Below are positions 1 through 8,537 of a stretch of DNA of 16,560 bases, piece after piece. Position 1 is the stretch's first letter, and each line of letters begins with the position of its first letter. The notes under the pieces were generated by a model that did no database searches, was not told the DNA's origin, and saw nothing but the letters and a program-made list of their open reading frames with translations. The position numbers and the translations under genes were made by a program. Origin of the DNA: JAVVRI01 sp036654795. GTDB taxonomy: Bacteria; Bacteroidota; Bacteroidia; Bacteroidales; Tannerellaceae. The stretch lies in contig JAVVRI010000063.1 of NCBI GenBank assembly GCA_036654795.1, forward strand, positions 1-16,560, written 5' to 3'.

Positions 1-78
1 CATAAATTGTGTAATATTGGCTTTAAGCGTGCCCCGATATACGAAGCAGCAGCAGGATATTACGGAAAAGAAAAATAG
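1..78 (+). CDS. C-terminal end of an unidentified protein (partial)
   Basis: Frame 1 is open from the window edge for 25 codons and stops at TAG (76-78). The encoded tail includes KRAPIYEAAAGYYGKEK, a plausible soluble protein end rich in Ala and Tyr. I do not recognise the family. It would be convergent with the DUF4922 gene, and an inverted repeat lies just downstream, where a terminator would be expected. The fragment is too short to exclude chance, so the call rests on the open frame and the position of that repeat. Confidence 0.4.
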   Translation, partial: HKLCNIGFKRAPIYEAAAGYYGKEK

Positions 79-92
79 TTGATCAGAAATCA

Positions 93-144
93 CACGTTTC
101 ACACGAACTAACAGAGTGACAAATAGATAGAAGTGTGAAACGTG
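93..144. terminator. Candidate bidirectional terminator hairpin between convergent genes
   Basis: CACGTTTCACAC (93-104) and GTGTGAAACGTG (133-144) form a perfect 12-bp inverted repeat separated by 28 nt. It sits between the plus-strand stop at 78 and the minus-strand DUF4922 stop at 191. A/T-rich sequence follows on both sides but there is no clean U tract, and the loop is long. A protein-binding palindrome is the main alternative. Confidence 0.45.
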
Positions 145-190
145 GAATAATAATTCTAAAATCCGCAATTAAATAAACTGACAACCACAA

Positions 191-1156
191 CTATTCGCTT
201 TGCCTCTTGATGCTTATGGCAATCTCCTCTATTTCGGCATCGCCAAGGCAGACCTGCCGATAGACATCGCGCAACAGTTCCGGGCTCAGTTTCCGAAAAT
301 CCTCTTCCAACGGAGTAATAAAAAGCCCCCCTACATCGGCCGCCCCCGGACTGGTCAGCAGATGGTCGACCCCCGTAGCAGCATATTGCCAAGGGCGATG
401 CTGACGACGGGGTATAATAATCAGCCTCCACCCCTCCTGCCCATAGTTGCAAAAGAGGTTCATCATAGGTTCCGACTCGCCCTCCTTTACCTCCAAAGCC
501 GCATAAACACGATGGAAGAGAGCGACGGCGGCAGACAGTGTGACAGCCTTGATTACGAAGCCATTTCGCAAGTAGTGCGTCAGCGTGTAAAGGCTGCCCT
601 CCTTCTCGCTAAGCACTAGGCTTCCAAACTTCCTAACTTGCTCATCCACCTCATCGTCTATCGGCATAAAGGAACGAGTACCAGCCTGAAAATGGGCATG
701 GTCAGGCGCCGAAGCGCCACAACGCGGTCCGTTATAAAAAAGCGTAAAGGCATCCAGTCGCCTCGACAGCTCAAGCAGATCCTCCAAGCGAGGCAATATT
801 ACTTGGTCGGCATGCCGGCGCGAGGGAATCGTAAAGTGTTCGGGAAAGATTGGAAACGGATTGCAAAGCACCAAATAATGAGAGCCAAAGAACAACCGCT
901 CCTGCTCCATCGGCAGATTGTCCGGACACAAAAAGCAGCGGCGTGCCCGTATTGAGTTGCTATCTACCTTCGCAGCGGACGAAACGATTCGGGCAGGATT
1001 GAACTGCACCCGCACCGTAAAGCCATTCATATCGAAAGAGCGCGTCTGCACCTCCTCCAAACTATGAAAATTTGCAGCCGCCAGCGGCCAAGTGGCCAGT
1101 TGCTTCGCCAACATCTCCGTTACTTGGGTGGAGCTAACCCATACATTCGGTTTCAT
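191..1156 (-). CDS. DUF4922 protein, GalT/HIT-fold nucleotidyltransferase or phosphorylase-like
   Basis: A 321-residue protein with hallmarks of the galactose-1-phosphate uridylyltransferase and HIT superfamily. It has a CxxC pair in RRCFLCPDN (C74, C77), like the N-terminal zinc site of GalT. It has a substrate-loop-like segment NPFPIFPEHFTIPSRRH (99-115). It has an H-x-H-x-Q catalytic-type motif DHAHFQ (H153, H155, Q157), in which the second His would be the nucleophile that forms a covalent nucleotidyl intermediate. I recognise it as the DUF4922 family. Relatives of this fold include GDP-hexose phosphorylases and Ap4A phosphorylases, so a reaction on a nucleotide sugar is plausible, but the substrate is not visible. 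It is the last gene of the fkp operon, 3 bp after the GT2 stop. No signal peptide, so cytoplasmic. Confidence 0.85.
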   Translation of the reverse strand: MKPNVWVSSTQVTEMLAKQLATWPLAAANFHSLEEVQTRSFDMNGFTVRVQFNPARIVSSAAKVDSNSIRARRCFLCPDNLPMEQERLFFGSHYLVLCNPFPIFPEHFTIPSRRHADQVILPRLEDLLELSRRLDAFTLFYNGPRCGASAPDHAHFQAGTRSFMPIDDEVDEQVRKFGSLVLSEKEGSLYTLTHYLRNGFVIKAVTLSAAVALFHRVYAALEVKEGESEPMMNLFCNYGQEGWRLIIIPRRQHRPWQYAATGVDHLLTSPGAADVGGLFITPLEEDFRKLSPELLRDVYRQVCLGDAEIEEIAISIKRQSE

Positions 1157-1159
1157 AGG

Positions 1160-2614
1160 CTATTTCAGGTTAAGGCGGGCTTGCAGTTCCCAAGTTCTAA
1201 TCTTGTCTTTATACAGATTATTCCCATTCGTTCGGACAATGTCGAGCGAGGCATCCGAATTGTCGTCCCAGCGACGACAAAGATAGAGCACGTCGTATAT
1301 GCGCCCTATCTGATACGCACGGCTCATACGGAGACCGAGGGCATAATCCTCACCATAACTTGTGTTTGGCAGGTTAATTTCACGAAGCAACGGTGTATAG
1401 AAGGCACGTGGCGCACCGAGGCCATTGATGCGCAAGGCGTTGTTTCGCCCATTCTCAGGCGTCCACTCGCGGTGGTCGATGATGCCGGGAGGGATTTCCT
1501 CCAAGTCGAAGTTCGTCATCCGATACGTGCCCACCACCATGGCGCACTGCTCAGCATAGAAGGTATCCACGATCTTTTGTAGCGTGTGAGTGTCGCTGTA
1601 GACGTCGTCGCTGTCCAATTGCACTACAAACTTGCCGCACAACGGATGATGCACGCCAAGATTCCAGCACCCCCCAATCCCCAAATCGTTTCTTTCCGGA
1701 CAGAGATGGATCACACGAAGGTCGGCTGCCAACTGCCGAATTACCTCTGTCGTTCCGTCTGTTGAATGATTGTCTATCACAATCACGTTGAACATAAAGT
1801 TAGCCTCTTGGCTCAATGCAGAGCGGATGGCGTCTTCTACGGTTCGCACCCGGTTACGCACCGGAATAATAACCGAGGCCTCCACGTGAAAAGTCTTTTC
1901 TTCATCGAAACAAAGCGCCTTAAACTGCGGTGGTAGCCAGGCGCCAATCTTCTTCAGATGGTCGGTACAGGCGTGTTCCATCTCAACCTGCACTGTCCGG
2001 TTACGCGGATTCACGTAATCGAACATTTTCTCGCCAGAGCTACGCATATCCTTCTCCACAGCAGTATAGAGGTACTCATTTATATGCAACAAGGAATGCT
2101 TTTGCGACACCTTTAGCCGCAGATCGTAAAGACCGGCGAAATGATAACTCTCCTCCATCAAGACAACAGCTTCGCGAAGGACCGAAGCGCGGTAGAACAT
2201 CAGCGCCCCAAAGTCGAAATCGTCCCGAAGACTACCCTGCTGATAATCGATAACCGGATGAGAACTACGAACATCCTCTTTCACTGTATAAAAGTCGGAG
2301 TAGGCCATGCCGGCAGCCGTATCGTCCGCCAGCGAGACAAAGCGCTCCAAAGCATATAGCCCCAGTTCGAGCACATCCTCTTTGGTATAGAGCAAAGCAT
2401 AGTCCGCATCCACCCGCCCGGCAATCGAGCGAAGCGTCTCCGTACTCCATAATTCTTCGCTAAGCAGCAACTCGCAGCCGGATATGACAACCGCTTGCGG
2501 ATTGTTCGTTATCAGGTATATTTTATTAAGCAAAGCGGACTCCCCCAACGCGGCAATCGTCCGGCGGGTAGCTTCCGGCTCTCCATAAGGAAGAAAGCAA
2601 TCAATTCGTTTCAT
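1160..2614 (-). CDS. Two-module family 2 glycosyltransferase
   Basis: A 484-residue cytoplasmic or membrane-associated protein without transmembrane segments. The C-terminal module (about 244-470) is a clear GT2 (GT-A) domain: it begins ASVIIPVRNRVRTVEDAI, has VIVIDNHSTDGT, and carries the metal-binding LDSDD (334-337) and GED (421-423) at the usual catalytic-base position. The N-terminal half (1 to about 235) starts IDCFLPYGEPEATRRTIAAL and has the strand-helix rhythm of a second GT-A-like domain. Its expected acidic motif is only YTKED (76-80), so it may be degenerate or bind another ligand. The family normally transfers a sugar from a nucleotide donor; donor and acceptor cannot be read from sequence. 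It starts 7 bp after the amidase-like gene stop and ends 3 bp before DUF4922. With fkp in the operon, a GDP-fucose-linked role is possible but inferred. Confidence 0.88.
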   Translation of the reverse strand: MKRIDCFLPYGEPEATRRTIAALGESALLNKIYLITNNPQAVVISGCELLLSEELWSTETLRSIAGRVDADYALLYTKEDVLELGLYALERFVSLADDTAAGMAYSDFYTVKEDVRSSHPVIDYQQGSLRDDFDFGALMFYRASVLREAVVLMEESYHFAGLYDLRLKVSQKHSLLHINEYLYTAVEKDMRSSGEKMFDYVNPRNRTVQVEMEHACTDHLKKIGAWLPPQFKALCFDEEKTFHVEASVIIPVRNRVRTVEDAIRSALSQEANFMFNVIVIDNHSTDGTTEVIRQLAADLRVIHLCPERNDLGIGGCWNLGVHHPLCGKFVVQLDSDDVYSDTHTLQKIVDTFYAEQCAMVVGTYRMTNFDLEEIPPGIIDHREWTPENGRNNALRINGLGAPRAFYTPLLREINLPNTSYGEDYALGLRMSRAYQIGRIYDVLYLCRRWDDNSDASLDIVRTNGNNLYKDKIRTWELQARLNLK

Positions 2615-2621
2615 ATATATT

Positions 2622-5362
2622 CTATCTGTTTACTGTTTTAATATCTGTCTGAAAGGACTCCATGACGGAGCGGATAAAACGCGCACGCATCTCGTCCGTC
2701 GTCAGCGTCTCGATTGGGAAGCCCAATACGCAAGTCTGATAATCGCCCTTATACATAACGCCCGCACTCAGGTTCTTTTCCGGATAGCGGAGGATGGTAG
2801 CGGCTCCCTTACCGACAGGCAACAAGCCGTCCACACGCTCTACCTGATAACACGCCCGATTACGTTCCGTATGAAAAGTATAGGTACCACGCAACAGCGG
2901 ATAAGGGGACGAAACGCCCTTCACCACCCCTTCGCCGGAAGCATTTATACCGGCAAAGGAACACCTCAACACGCGGGCTGCAAAAGTACTGTCAGCAACA
3001 TTGCCCAGCAAGTCGCTCATCACATAGGCACCGCTGACTAACAGTTTCCCCCTCCCAGCGCAATAGGCTTCAAGGCACTTCTGCATCGGTTTAGGGAATG
3101 CCTTATAGGCGGTTGGTGAGGCATTGCGCCCCATCTTTGTTTCACGTTGCTTTCCCAAAATCAGATCGACCACCGAATAATCCGACAGTCTGACCAAACC
3201 ACCGGTAACCGCCTCGTCACTACAGGAAACAAACGAATAGCCGGCAGCCGCAAAAGCTTGCCCATGCACCGAAGGATAGTCGAAACTGTTTCCAGCAAAA
3301 ATACGGCCGGCAAAATCATTATTACAATCACCATGCCCGTTATCGTCGTTCGACACCCACTGAGCGGAACGGCGAAACTCGTACTGCTTACCCAAATAAG
3401 CAATCTCCTGCATGTAAGGCACACCCCCCTCTTCATCATAAAGGAAACCACACAAACTGTCCGCCGGAGCCGTAAAAGATGCCGGAGCAGACAAACGGTC
3501 GAAGCCATTTACCACCAACACCACGCCACGCTCCTCAAGCGCACGGCAAACACTGAGCACCTCGCTAGGGAAACTCTCGCCCCCTGCATTCAGCGCCGTA
3601 ATGCGATAGCTATAGCATACGCCCGGAGTAATGGCATGTGTAAAACGAGGTTGCTTTACCACTACCCCGTTATCGAAGTCGCCACGGCCGATGCGCGTAT
3701 AGACCTTATAACTTGTAGGGCGTGCCGTTTGTTCCAACGTATCCACCACATCCCGCCAATTAAGGGTTACTTCGCAGGCAGCGCTCAGAGAGGCACTAAA
3801 ATGATCGGGCGGCAAGGGCTGTACTACGTACGGATCGCCATTCTGCATCGTGACATAACGCAATATACCTTTATAGACAGCACGACTCACCGTAAAGCGG
3901 AAGCGCGGATCGAGCCCGTAACGCATATCGGCAAAGTTCTGATGAGACAGCAGTTCCAGCAGCATTGTCGGCACATCCGGCACACGCGCCTCAATATACG
4001 ATTTGTTCCACATATCGCGGTCGCTCCAGTCCGGTTCATAAGTGCGGCGGATGTCCGATACAATCTGAGTTCGCACAATGTCCGTCAGGTCGTGTGCGGA
4101 GTCCTTGCTCTTACCGTTGCTGTAAAAAGCTTTCCCTCCGTCCGACATATAGATGCCCAACGTACCGATGATAGAATCGCCTGGCGTAGTGCCTGCGTCG
4201 GAATGAAAAGCAAATGCCATATCCAGCGGGATGTGCAGATCCTGCTTCAGATAGTTCACCCAACGGCCACGACTGTGAACATCGTCCTTGTAATCGTCCG
4301 TGTACCGGCTGCTCGAATAGATACTATCCGGCACACCTGCCCATTGCATCCAATAACGCGCCGCCTCCGCAAAGCGGGGCAAACCGCTCACCTCCGCTTC
4401 AATGGGGTAAGCAGAAACCAAAGGGCTGCGGGCAATGTTGCCCATCCCCCCGCCTATCTTGACGGCATCGGCCGTAATCACCCGACCAGCCCTGTTGCTG
4501 CGATTGCTTAAGCGGATACGCGGGGCAGCGTATTCCCCAAGATAGATCCAAGTACCGCCCCCCATCGTTTGATTGACCTGCACAACGGTTTCGCCACCTA
4601 AGTGGGTAATTGTGTAATAGACCTCCTCGGCACTGCCCGGCAAGGTATGGTAAGAGACGTAAACAGCATAACGTCCGCTGTCCGGCATTGCGGGAATCCA
4701 TTCTGCAAAGCTCTCTTCTCCCCTCTTCACAGTCACACACTGGCGAAACGTACCCATCGTAAAAGGGTTCTCTCCATTGAGGTAATATTCTTTTAAATGG
4801 GCGAAGCCGGGAGACACCCCCGCCGTCCAAACCTCTTTGCCATTCGTCTCGCGATAAAGAGAACCAGAAGCCGAGCGGTCGTTGTCCACAATCACCTCGT
4901 CAGCCTGCAAGCCCCGTTCGCGAGGCATCAACACATTGGCGCCCGCCCCCTCCAACATCGTGGGCGTGATGTGGGTGCCGCCGGTGAGCCGTGNNNNNNN
5001 NNNGGGACGAGGTATGGCAGGACGAAGCTCTGCGTGTACATATCTTCCACCGTCCCGAAAAGGCGCGCACGTTGCCATTCCCAGCGGGGGACAGCCTGCT
5101 GATAATAGAGGCCGTGACTCTGCCAAAGGGCAATGTGCCGGTTTTGCAATCCGCGACTAATGTTCAGCGGCGAGGAAAGCACTTTCGTCAACGGACGTTT
5201 CAATTCTTTCACGGCATAGAGGCGCTGTTTTTCCGGCTTCTCCTGCCCGTATTGTGTATATACCTTTCGTTTGGCATTCACTTGAATAGAGATAGACATC
5301 ATCAGTAATCCCATCCCGACTGCCCATACACTTTTCAATACATTCCTTTCGATTAGAAACAT
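2622..5362 (-). CDS. Exported amidase_3-like protein with inserted golvesin-like domain and FnIII (broken by an N gap)
   Basis: The gene starts at 5362 and its frame is lost only at the N run 4994-5003. The two parts encode 119 and 789 residues. The start gives a Sec signal peptide (hydrophobic core around 9-25, cleavage likely after QVNA, residue 30). Domain order: the first part of an amidase_3-like fold (HIALWQSHG, H83; WEWQRAR, E95; then GANVLMPRERG after the gap); a golvesin-type beta domain (about 4880-4430, with GGGTWIYLGEY); the rest of the amidase fold with AFAFHSDAG (third zinc-type His, about 4200) and TMLLELLSHQN (catalytic-type Glu, about 3955); an FnIII domain (about 3790-3530); and an alpha/beta C-terminal domain resembling class I glutamine amidotransferases. 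Relatives are often named xanthan lyase, a name I would not trust. Likely a periplasmic or surface protein acting on cell-wall peptide or glycan. Second gene of the fkp operon. Confidence 0.85.
4994..5003. other. Assembly gap (10 N) inside the amidase-like gene
   Basis: Ten N bases interrupt the coding sequence between residues SFVLPYLVP and the downstream frame RLTGGTHITPTMLEGAG. The two flanking fragments join in frame only if the true gap length leaves remainder 2 on division by 3. Ten does not, so the N count is a placeholder and the frameshift is artificial. Confidence 0.95.
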
Positions 5363-5377
5363 AATCAGATTATTTTT

Positions 5378-8218
5378 TTAAGAGCGACTTACCTGTAACC
5401 CTTTGTCAGAAAGACTCATTTCAACGAAACGGGCATTTGCATTGAGCGGATGATCCGCCAGTTGACGACGGATGCGAAGAGCGGCTTCAGGGTCTTTGGC
5501 AACCATATAGAGATAGCCTCCCCCACCCGCTCCGGGCAGTTTGTAACCCAAAGCAAAGTCGCGAATAGAGACGATCAACTGCTCGACGGCAGCGGGGTTG
5601 GTGCCGGCGTCCAGCTCCTTGTTCTGCTCCCACGTCTTACCGACCAACGCGCCATAGGCAGGAAAGTCACCGCGCAAAATGGCTTCGTACATCTCCATGG
5701 TGTGCCCCTTCATCTCCGCCAGCAAGCGGAGGTGCGAACCACTATTGAGGAACATACCACGCACAATGTCCGCCAAAATGTCTTTTGCTGTACGGGTAAT
5801 GCCGGTATAGTACAACAAGTGGCAAGGGCGATAGTCGGGGTTGGAGAAGAGATGTTCGGGCAGCCAGCGCACCAACGGACTTTGGCCCAGACCTGCGTTC
5901 GTCTGCAAAAGTTTCAGTCCATGCAGGATGCCGCCAAACTGATCTTGCCACCCGCCGCCCGTAGTGAGCAGCTGTTCGAGCAGCAGGGTGCGATTGCCCA
6001 CTTCGTTCTTATCCCATGCCAAGCCGCAAAAGTCCGACAATGCCCCCAGCACCGTGGCAGCCAGTATGGAGCTAGTACCTAATCCTGAACCGGCGGGAAT
6101 GGCTGCCAGAAGCGTCACTTCCAATCCGCAGCCAAAATGTTGCAATTGTGCCTCCAACGAACCGTAGGTTTCGGCCGCATACTCCGGAATAAAGCCAGCC
6201 AATGCCAGCGCAGCTTTCGGAATGGAGAAGGGCGAACCTACCTTATTATAACATCTTAGCTCCTCCCAGCTATGGATGCGCTCCATCGCTCCAAGATCAA
6301 TGGAACGAAGGGTAATGGCAAACTCCTTAGAAGGTTTTACGTAGACCTGCAAGGGAGGCTGTCCGTTCAGTTCGATTGCTGCATTCACCACCTGCCCACC
6401 TGCGTAAAGGCAGTATGGAGGCGTATCCGTCCATCCACCTGCCAAGTCGATACGAACCGGACTGCGCCCCCAGACGATCTGGTCAGCATAGACATTCATA
6501 AAAGGACGTTGTCCCTGCGCAGCTACAGCCCCTTTTACACCCTCACGAAGGAGAGCGAAAGCACACTGCTCCTCTTCTTTGAAGGAACGACCTGATAGTT
6601 TCATAACGCGGGCACGAAACATGTGGTTGTTCATACGCTTAATCAATGGCATATCCTCGCCCAACGGTTCGGGCAAGGGGAGCGATCCGGCGGCAAAACT
6701 GTCGGCAGCATTGCTCAAGTCCAATTGATAAAAGACGCTCTTCTCATGGTTGGCAGCCAATAAAGACCAGTTCATCCGGCGGAAGGTTTCACGCTGCTCC
6801 ACCAAGCGGAGCAGATTAGCCTGGTCGGACAGTTCGTTGGCGGAATAGCGAGCGGCCGATTGCCAGATTTGCTTTCCTTCGGCAAGCTCCGGTTCAGAAA
6901 CCATCCACCGCATCACAACCCCCAACTCGTCCACCGTTGAACAGGAGGGGAAAAGTGCATAGTTCTGAATATCCGTCTGCTCTTTGGGGAGTGGAAGGCC
7001 GCGCACAGCAAACCATTCGAGCAATGGGGCACCCATCCAGCAGGTACTATCAGCAGAAACTTCACCTTTGAATGGATCCATGAATCCATAAGGGCGCGCC
7101 ACCCAATGATCCGCTCCGAAGGGGACGACATCAATGCAAACACCGGCTGGGAGATGGATTGTCCAATCATTATCCGGCACTCCGGTGATGACGTGACGGC
7201 AATCCAGCTTCCAACCCATTCCTACTGCGCTGTTTTCTATCCACAGATCGGAGTTATCCGCCGTCAGGCGAGTAGCAATGGCTGCATTCTGAATGAACAT
7301 GGCCGGATGTGGCTTCACCTTACGATGCATAATAGCACGCTGATCCGTCACACAATTCTGGATGGCCAGCGTGGATGAGATCAGTTCCCGACTCGTACCG
7401 AAATGATAAAACTCGCCACCGGGCAGTGGCAGGATAGCGACTGTTAATGCATTCAGTTCGGCATCCTCCGTCCGGGGATGACTGCCGAGCGCCAACCCAA
7501 AGTCAGAATAAAGATCGTACATGCGCAACGTCTTACCATCCGCCTCCATCGAACGCTTGGCAAGCAGACTGACCGCCCGGTCGCTCAGCAGCCAGATACC
7601 GATATCCATCAGAAAGAAACATGATTGAGCAAGTGTACCCAGTTCGGTCAGCGAAGGCTTTTGCAACATAAAGGCGAGTTCCGCCGGCCGCTTGCGGTCG
7701 GAGACAAAGACGCCATGATTGGTTGCCAGCACGGGATCTACCCAAAGACCGTAACAAACCACATCGGCCTCAGGGATCGGTTGAAGGGATTCGCTGGTAC
7801 GGATCAGCACATCACCACTCGCAATCAGCGTATGGAGGCTATCGGGAGCCTTGCGCATGATCTCTTCATAAAGAGGAAGTTGCAGCGATAAAAGGTGTTG
7901 ACCCAATTGCTGCCCACGCGCCCAGCGAAAGACAGGGATCGGGGTCAATATCTTGCCCGAAGGCGCGTAACCGGGCAGGCGACGGCTTTGTCCGCCAGCA
8001 TGCAAGAGTATTCTTTTTTCTGCCGAAAGAAACGCATCGAAAGATGTATCGGGCGTTTCTTTTTGTCGGCAGGCTTCTAACAGCCAAGTTGTTCCGCCCC
8101 CCGAACCTAGGCGTTCGCCGACAGGATCGGAAGTACAAAACCATTCGTGAGCATCAATATGCTCTATGTCATGAAAGCAATTTACTAAGTTTGGAGGAAG
8201 GGATAATAGCTTTTTCAT
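5378..8218 (-). CDS. fkp: Bifunctional L-fucokinase / GDP-L-fucose pyrophosphorylase
   Basis: A 946-residue cytoplasmic enzyme, close to the roughly 949 residues of characterised Bacteroides fragilis Fkp. The C-terminal GHMP kinase half phosphorylates L-fucose and the N-terminal half makes GDP-L-fucose from fucose-1-phosphate and GTP. N-terminal signatures are GSGGGTTWLLEA and LHAGGQSRRLPGYAPSGK (near residue 73), the nucleotidyltransferase loop. The kinase half has SPVRIDLAGGWTDTPP (near 586), the ATP loop IPAGSGLGTSS (near 706) and LPGAGGGG (near 898). I chose the Met at 8218 (MKKLLSLPPN). The in-frame Met at 8245 lies inside the promoter -7 box, upstream of the likely transcription start, so it cannot be used. 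First gene of a four-gene operon, 15 bp before the amidase-like gene. The pathway feeds fucose to capsule and glycoprotein fucosylation in Bacteroides. Confidence 0.97.
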   Translation of the reverse strand: MKKLLSLPPNLVNCFHDIEHIDAHEWFCTSDPVGERLGSGGGTTWLLEACRQKETPDTSFDAFLSAEKRILLHAGGQSRRLPGYAPSGKILTPIPVFRWARGQQLGQHLLSLQLPLYEEIMRKAPDSLHTLIASGDVLIRTSESLQPIPEADVVCYGLWVDPVLATNHGVFVSDRKRPAELAFMLQKPSLTELGTLAQSCFFLMDIGIWLLSDRAVSLLAKRSMEADGKTLRMYDLYSDFGLALGSHPRTEDAELNALTVAILPLPGGEFYHFGTSRELISSTLAIQNCVTDQRAIMHRKVKPHPAMFIQNAAIATRLTADNSDLWIENSAVGMGWKLDCRHVITGVPDNDWTIHLPAGVCIDVVPFGADHWVARPYGFMDPFKGEVSADSTCWMGAPLLEWFAVRGLPLPKEQTDIQNYALFPSCSTVDELGVVMRWMVSEPELAEGKQIWQSAARYSANELSDQANLLRLVEQRETFRRMNWSLLAANHEKSVFYQLDLSNAADSFAAGSLPLPEPLGEDMPLIKRMNNHMFRARVMKLSGRSFKEEEQCAFALLREGVKGAVAAQGQRPFMNVYADQIVWGRSPVRIDLAGGWTDTPPYCLYAGGQVVNAAIELNGQPPLQVYVKPSKEFAITLRSIDLGAMERIHSWEELRCYNKVGSPFSIPKAALALAGFIPEYAAETYGSLEAQLQHFGCGLEVTLLAAIPAGSGLGTSSILAATVLGALSDFCGLAWDKNEVGNRTLLLEQLLTTGGGWQDQFGGILHGLKLLQTNAGLGQSPLVRWLPEHLFSNPDYRPCHLLYYTGITRTAKDILADIVRGMFLNSGSHLRLLAEMKGHTMEMYEAILRGDFPAYGALVGKTWEQNKELDAGTNPAAVEQLIVSIRDFALGYKLPGAGGGGYLYMVAKDPEAALRIRRQLADHPLNANARFVEMSLSDKGLQVSRS

Positions 8219-8242
8219 GTGAATAATTATTATAGTTTGCGA

Positions 8243-8274
8243 CAAAAATACACCTTCCGTTCTTCCTGCACAAA
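8243..8274 (-). promoter_or_regulatory. Bacteroidetes-type promoter of the fkp operon
   Basis: Read on the minus strand, TTTG (8271-8274) is followed after exactly 20 bp by TATTTTTG (8243-8250), a full match to the Bacteroidetes -33/-7 consensus TTTG-N19-21-TAnnTTTG. The transcription start should fall near 8236, giving a leader of under 20 nt before the ATG at 8218. It also settles the fkp start codon. Confidence 0.8.
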
Positions 8275-8355
8275 CCGTTTGCCTCTTTTTTAAAAGAACA
8301 CATCAGGAAACTCATGCAAATGCCCCGTTTTTGGATAACTACCACTTTGCCGTGT

Positions 8356-8409
8356 CATACCGATGAGTTTTGTAAATGATACCGATGAGTTGGAAAAGTC
8401 ATCGGTATG
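8356..8409. repeat. Three copies of an ATACCGATGA motif, two direct and one inverted
   Basis: ATACCGATGAGTT occurs at 8357-8369 and again at 8379-8391, a spacing of 22 bp (two helical turns). The reverse complement TCATCGGTAT follows at 8399-8408. Copy 2 and the inverted copy can form a 10-bp stem with a 10-nt loop. Copy 1 (8356-8366) can pair with 8399-8409 over 11 bp instead. The motif lies in the 319-bp region between divergent fkp and ndk. Apart from these repeats and the two promoters I see nothing else in that region. Regulator-binding sites are the simplest reading. Confidence 0.6.
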
Positions 8410-8472
8410 CACATATGGGCTTATCGGGCAAAAAAGTCCTATTAAAAAGACAATTATATTCGAAAGAAACAT

Positions 8473-8480
8473 TATCTTTG
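8473..8480 (+). promoter_or_regulatory. Candidate -7 promoter element for ndk
   Basis: TATCTTTG matches the Bacteroidetes -7 box TAnnTTTG, 57 bp before the ndk ATG. There is no TTTG at the expected -33 distance, so recognition may be weaker or need an activator. Confidence 0.5.
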
Positions 8481-8537
8481 GACGAGCCATACGCCCAAAT
8501 TAAAGGATTATGTTTAACCTCTAATATAATTTGTTTT

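Noticed and set aside
3147..4511. 454-codon plus-strand open frame antisense to the amidase-like gene
   Set aside because: Its translation is Arg/His-rich with no family features, and the opposite strand encodes recognisable amidase, golvesin and FnIII domains. It is a by-product of codon use.
4399..4830. 143-codon minus-strand frame overlapping the amidase-like gene
   Set aside because: It is a shadow in a different frame of the golvesin-domain region, with low-complexity translation.
5450..6082. 210-codon plus-strand open frame antisense to fkp
   Set aside because: It lies within the conserved kinase half of fkp and shows no protein family signal of its own.
8219..8245. Upstream in-frame Met (8245) as the fkp start
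   Set aside because: It overlaps the -7 promoter box and precedes the expected transcription start, and the added residues MSQTIIIIH are not family-like.
8290..8490. 66-codon minus-strand open frame between fkp and ndk
   Set aside because: It spans the repeat array and the ndk promoter, has no recognisable domain, and its translation looks like AT-rich noise.
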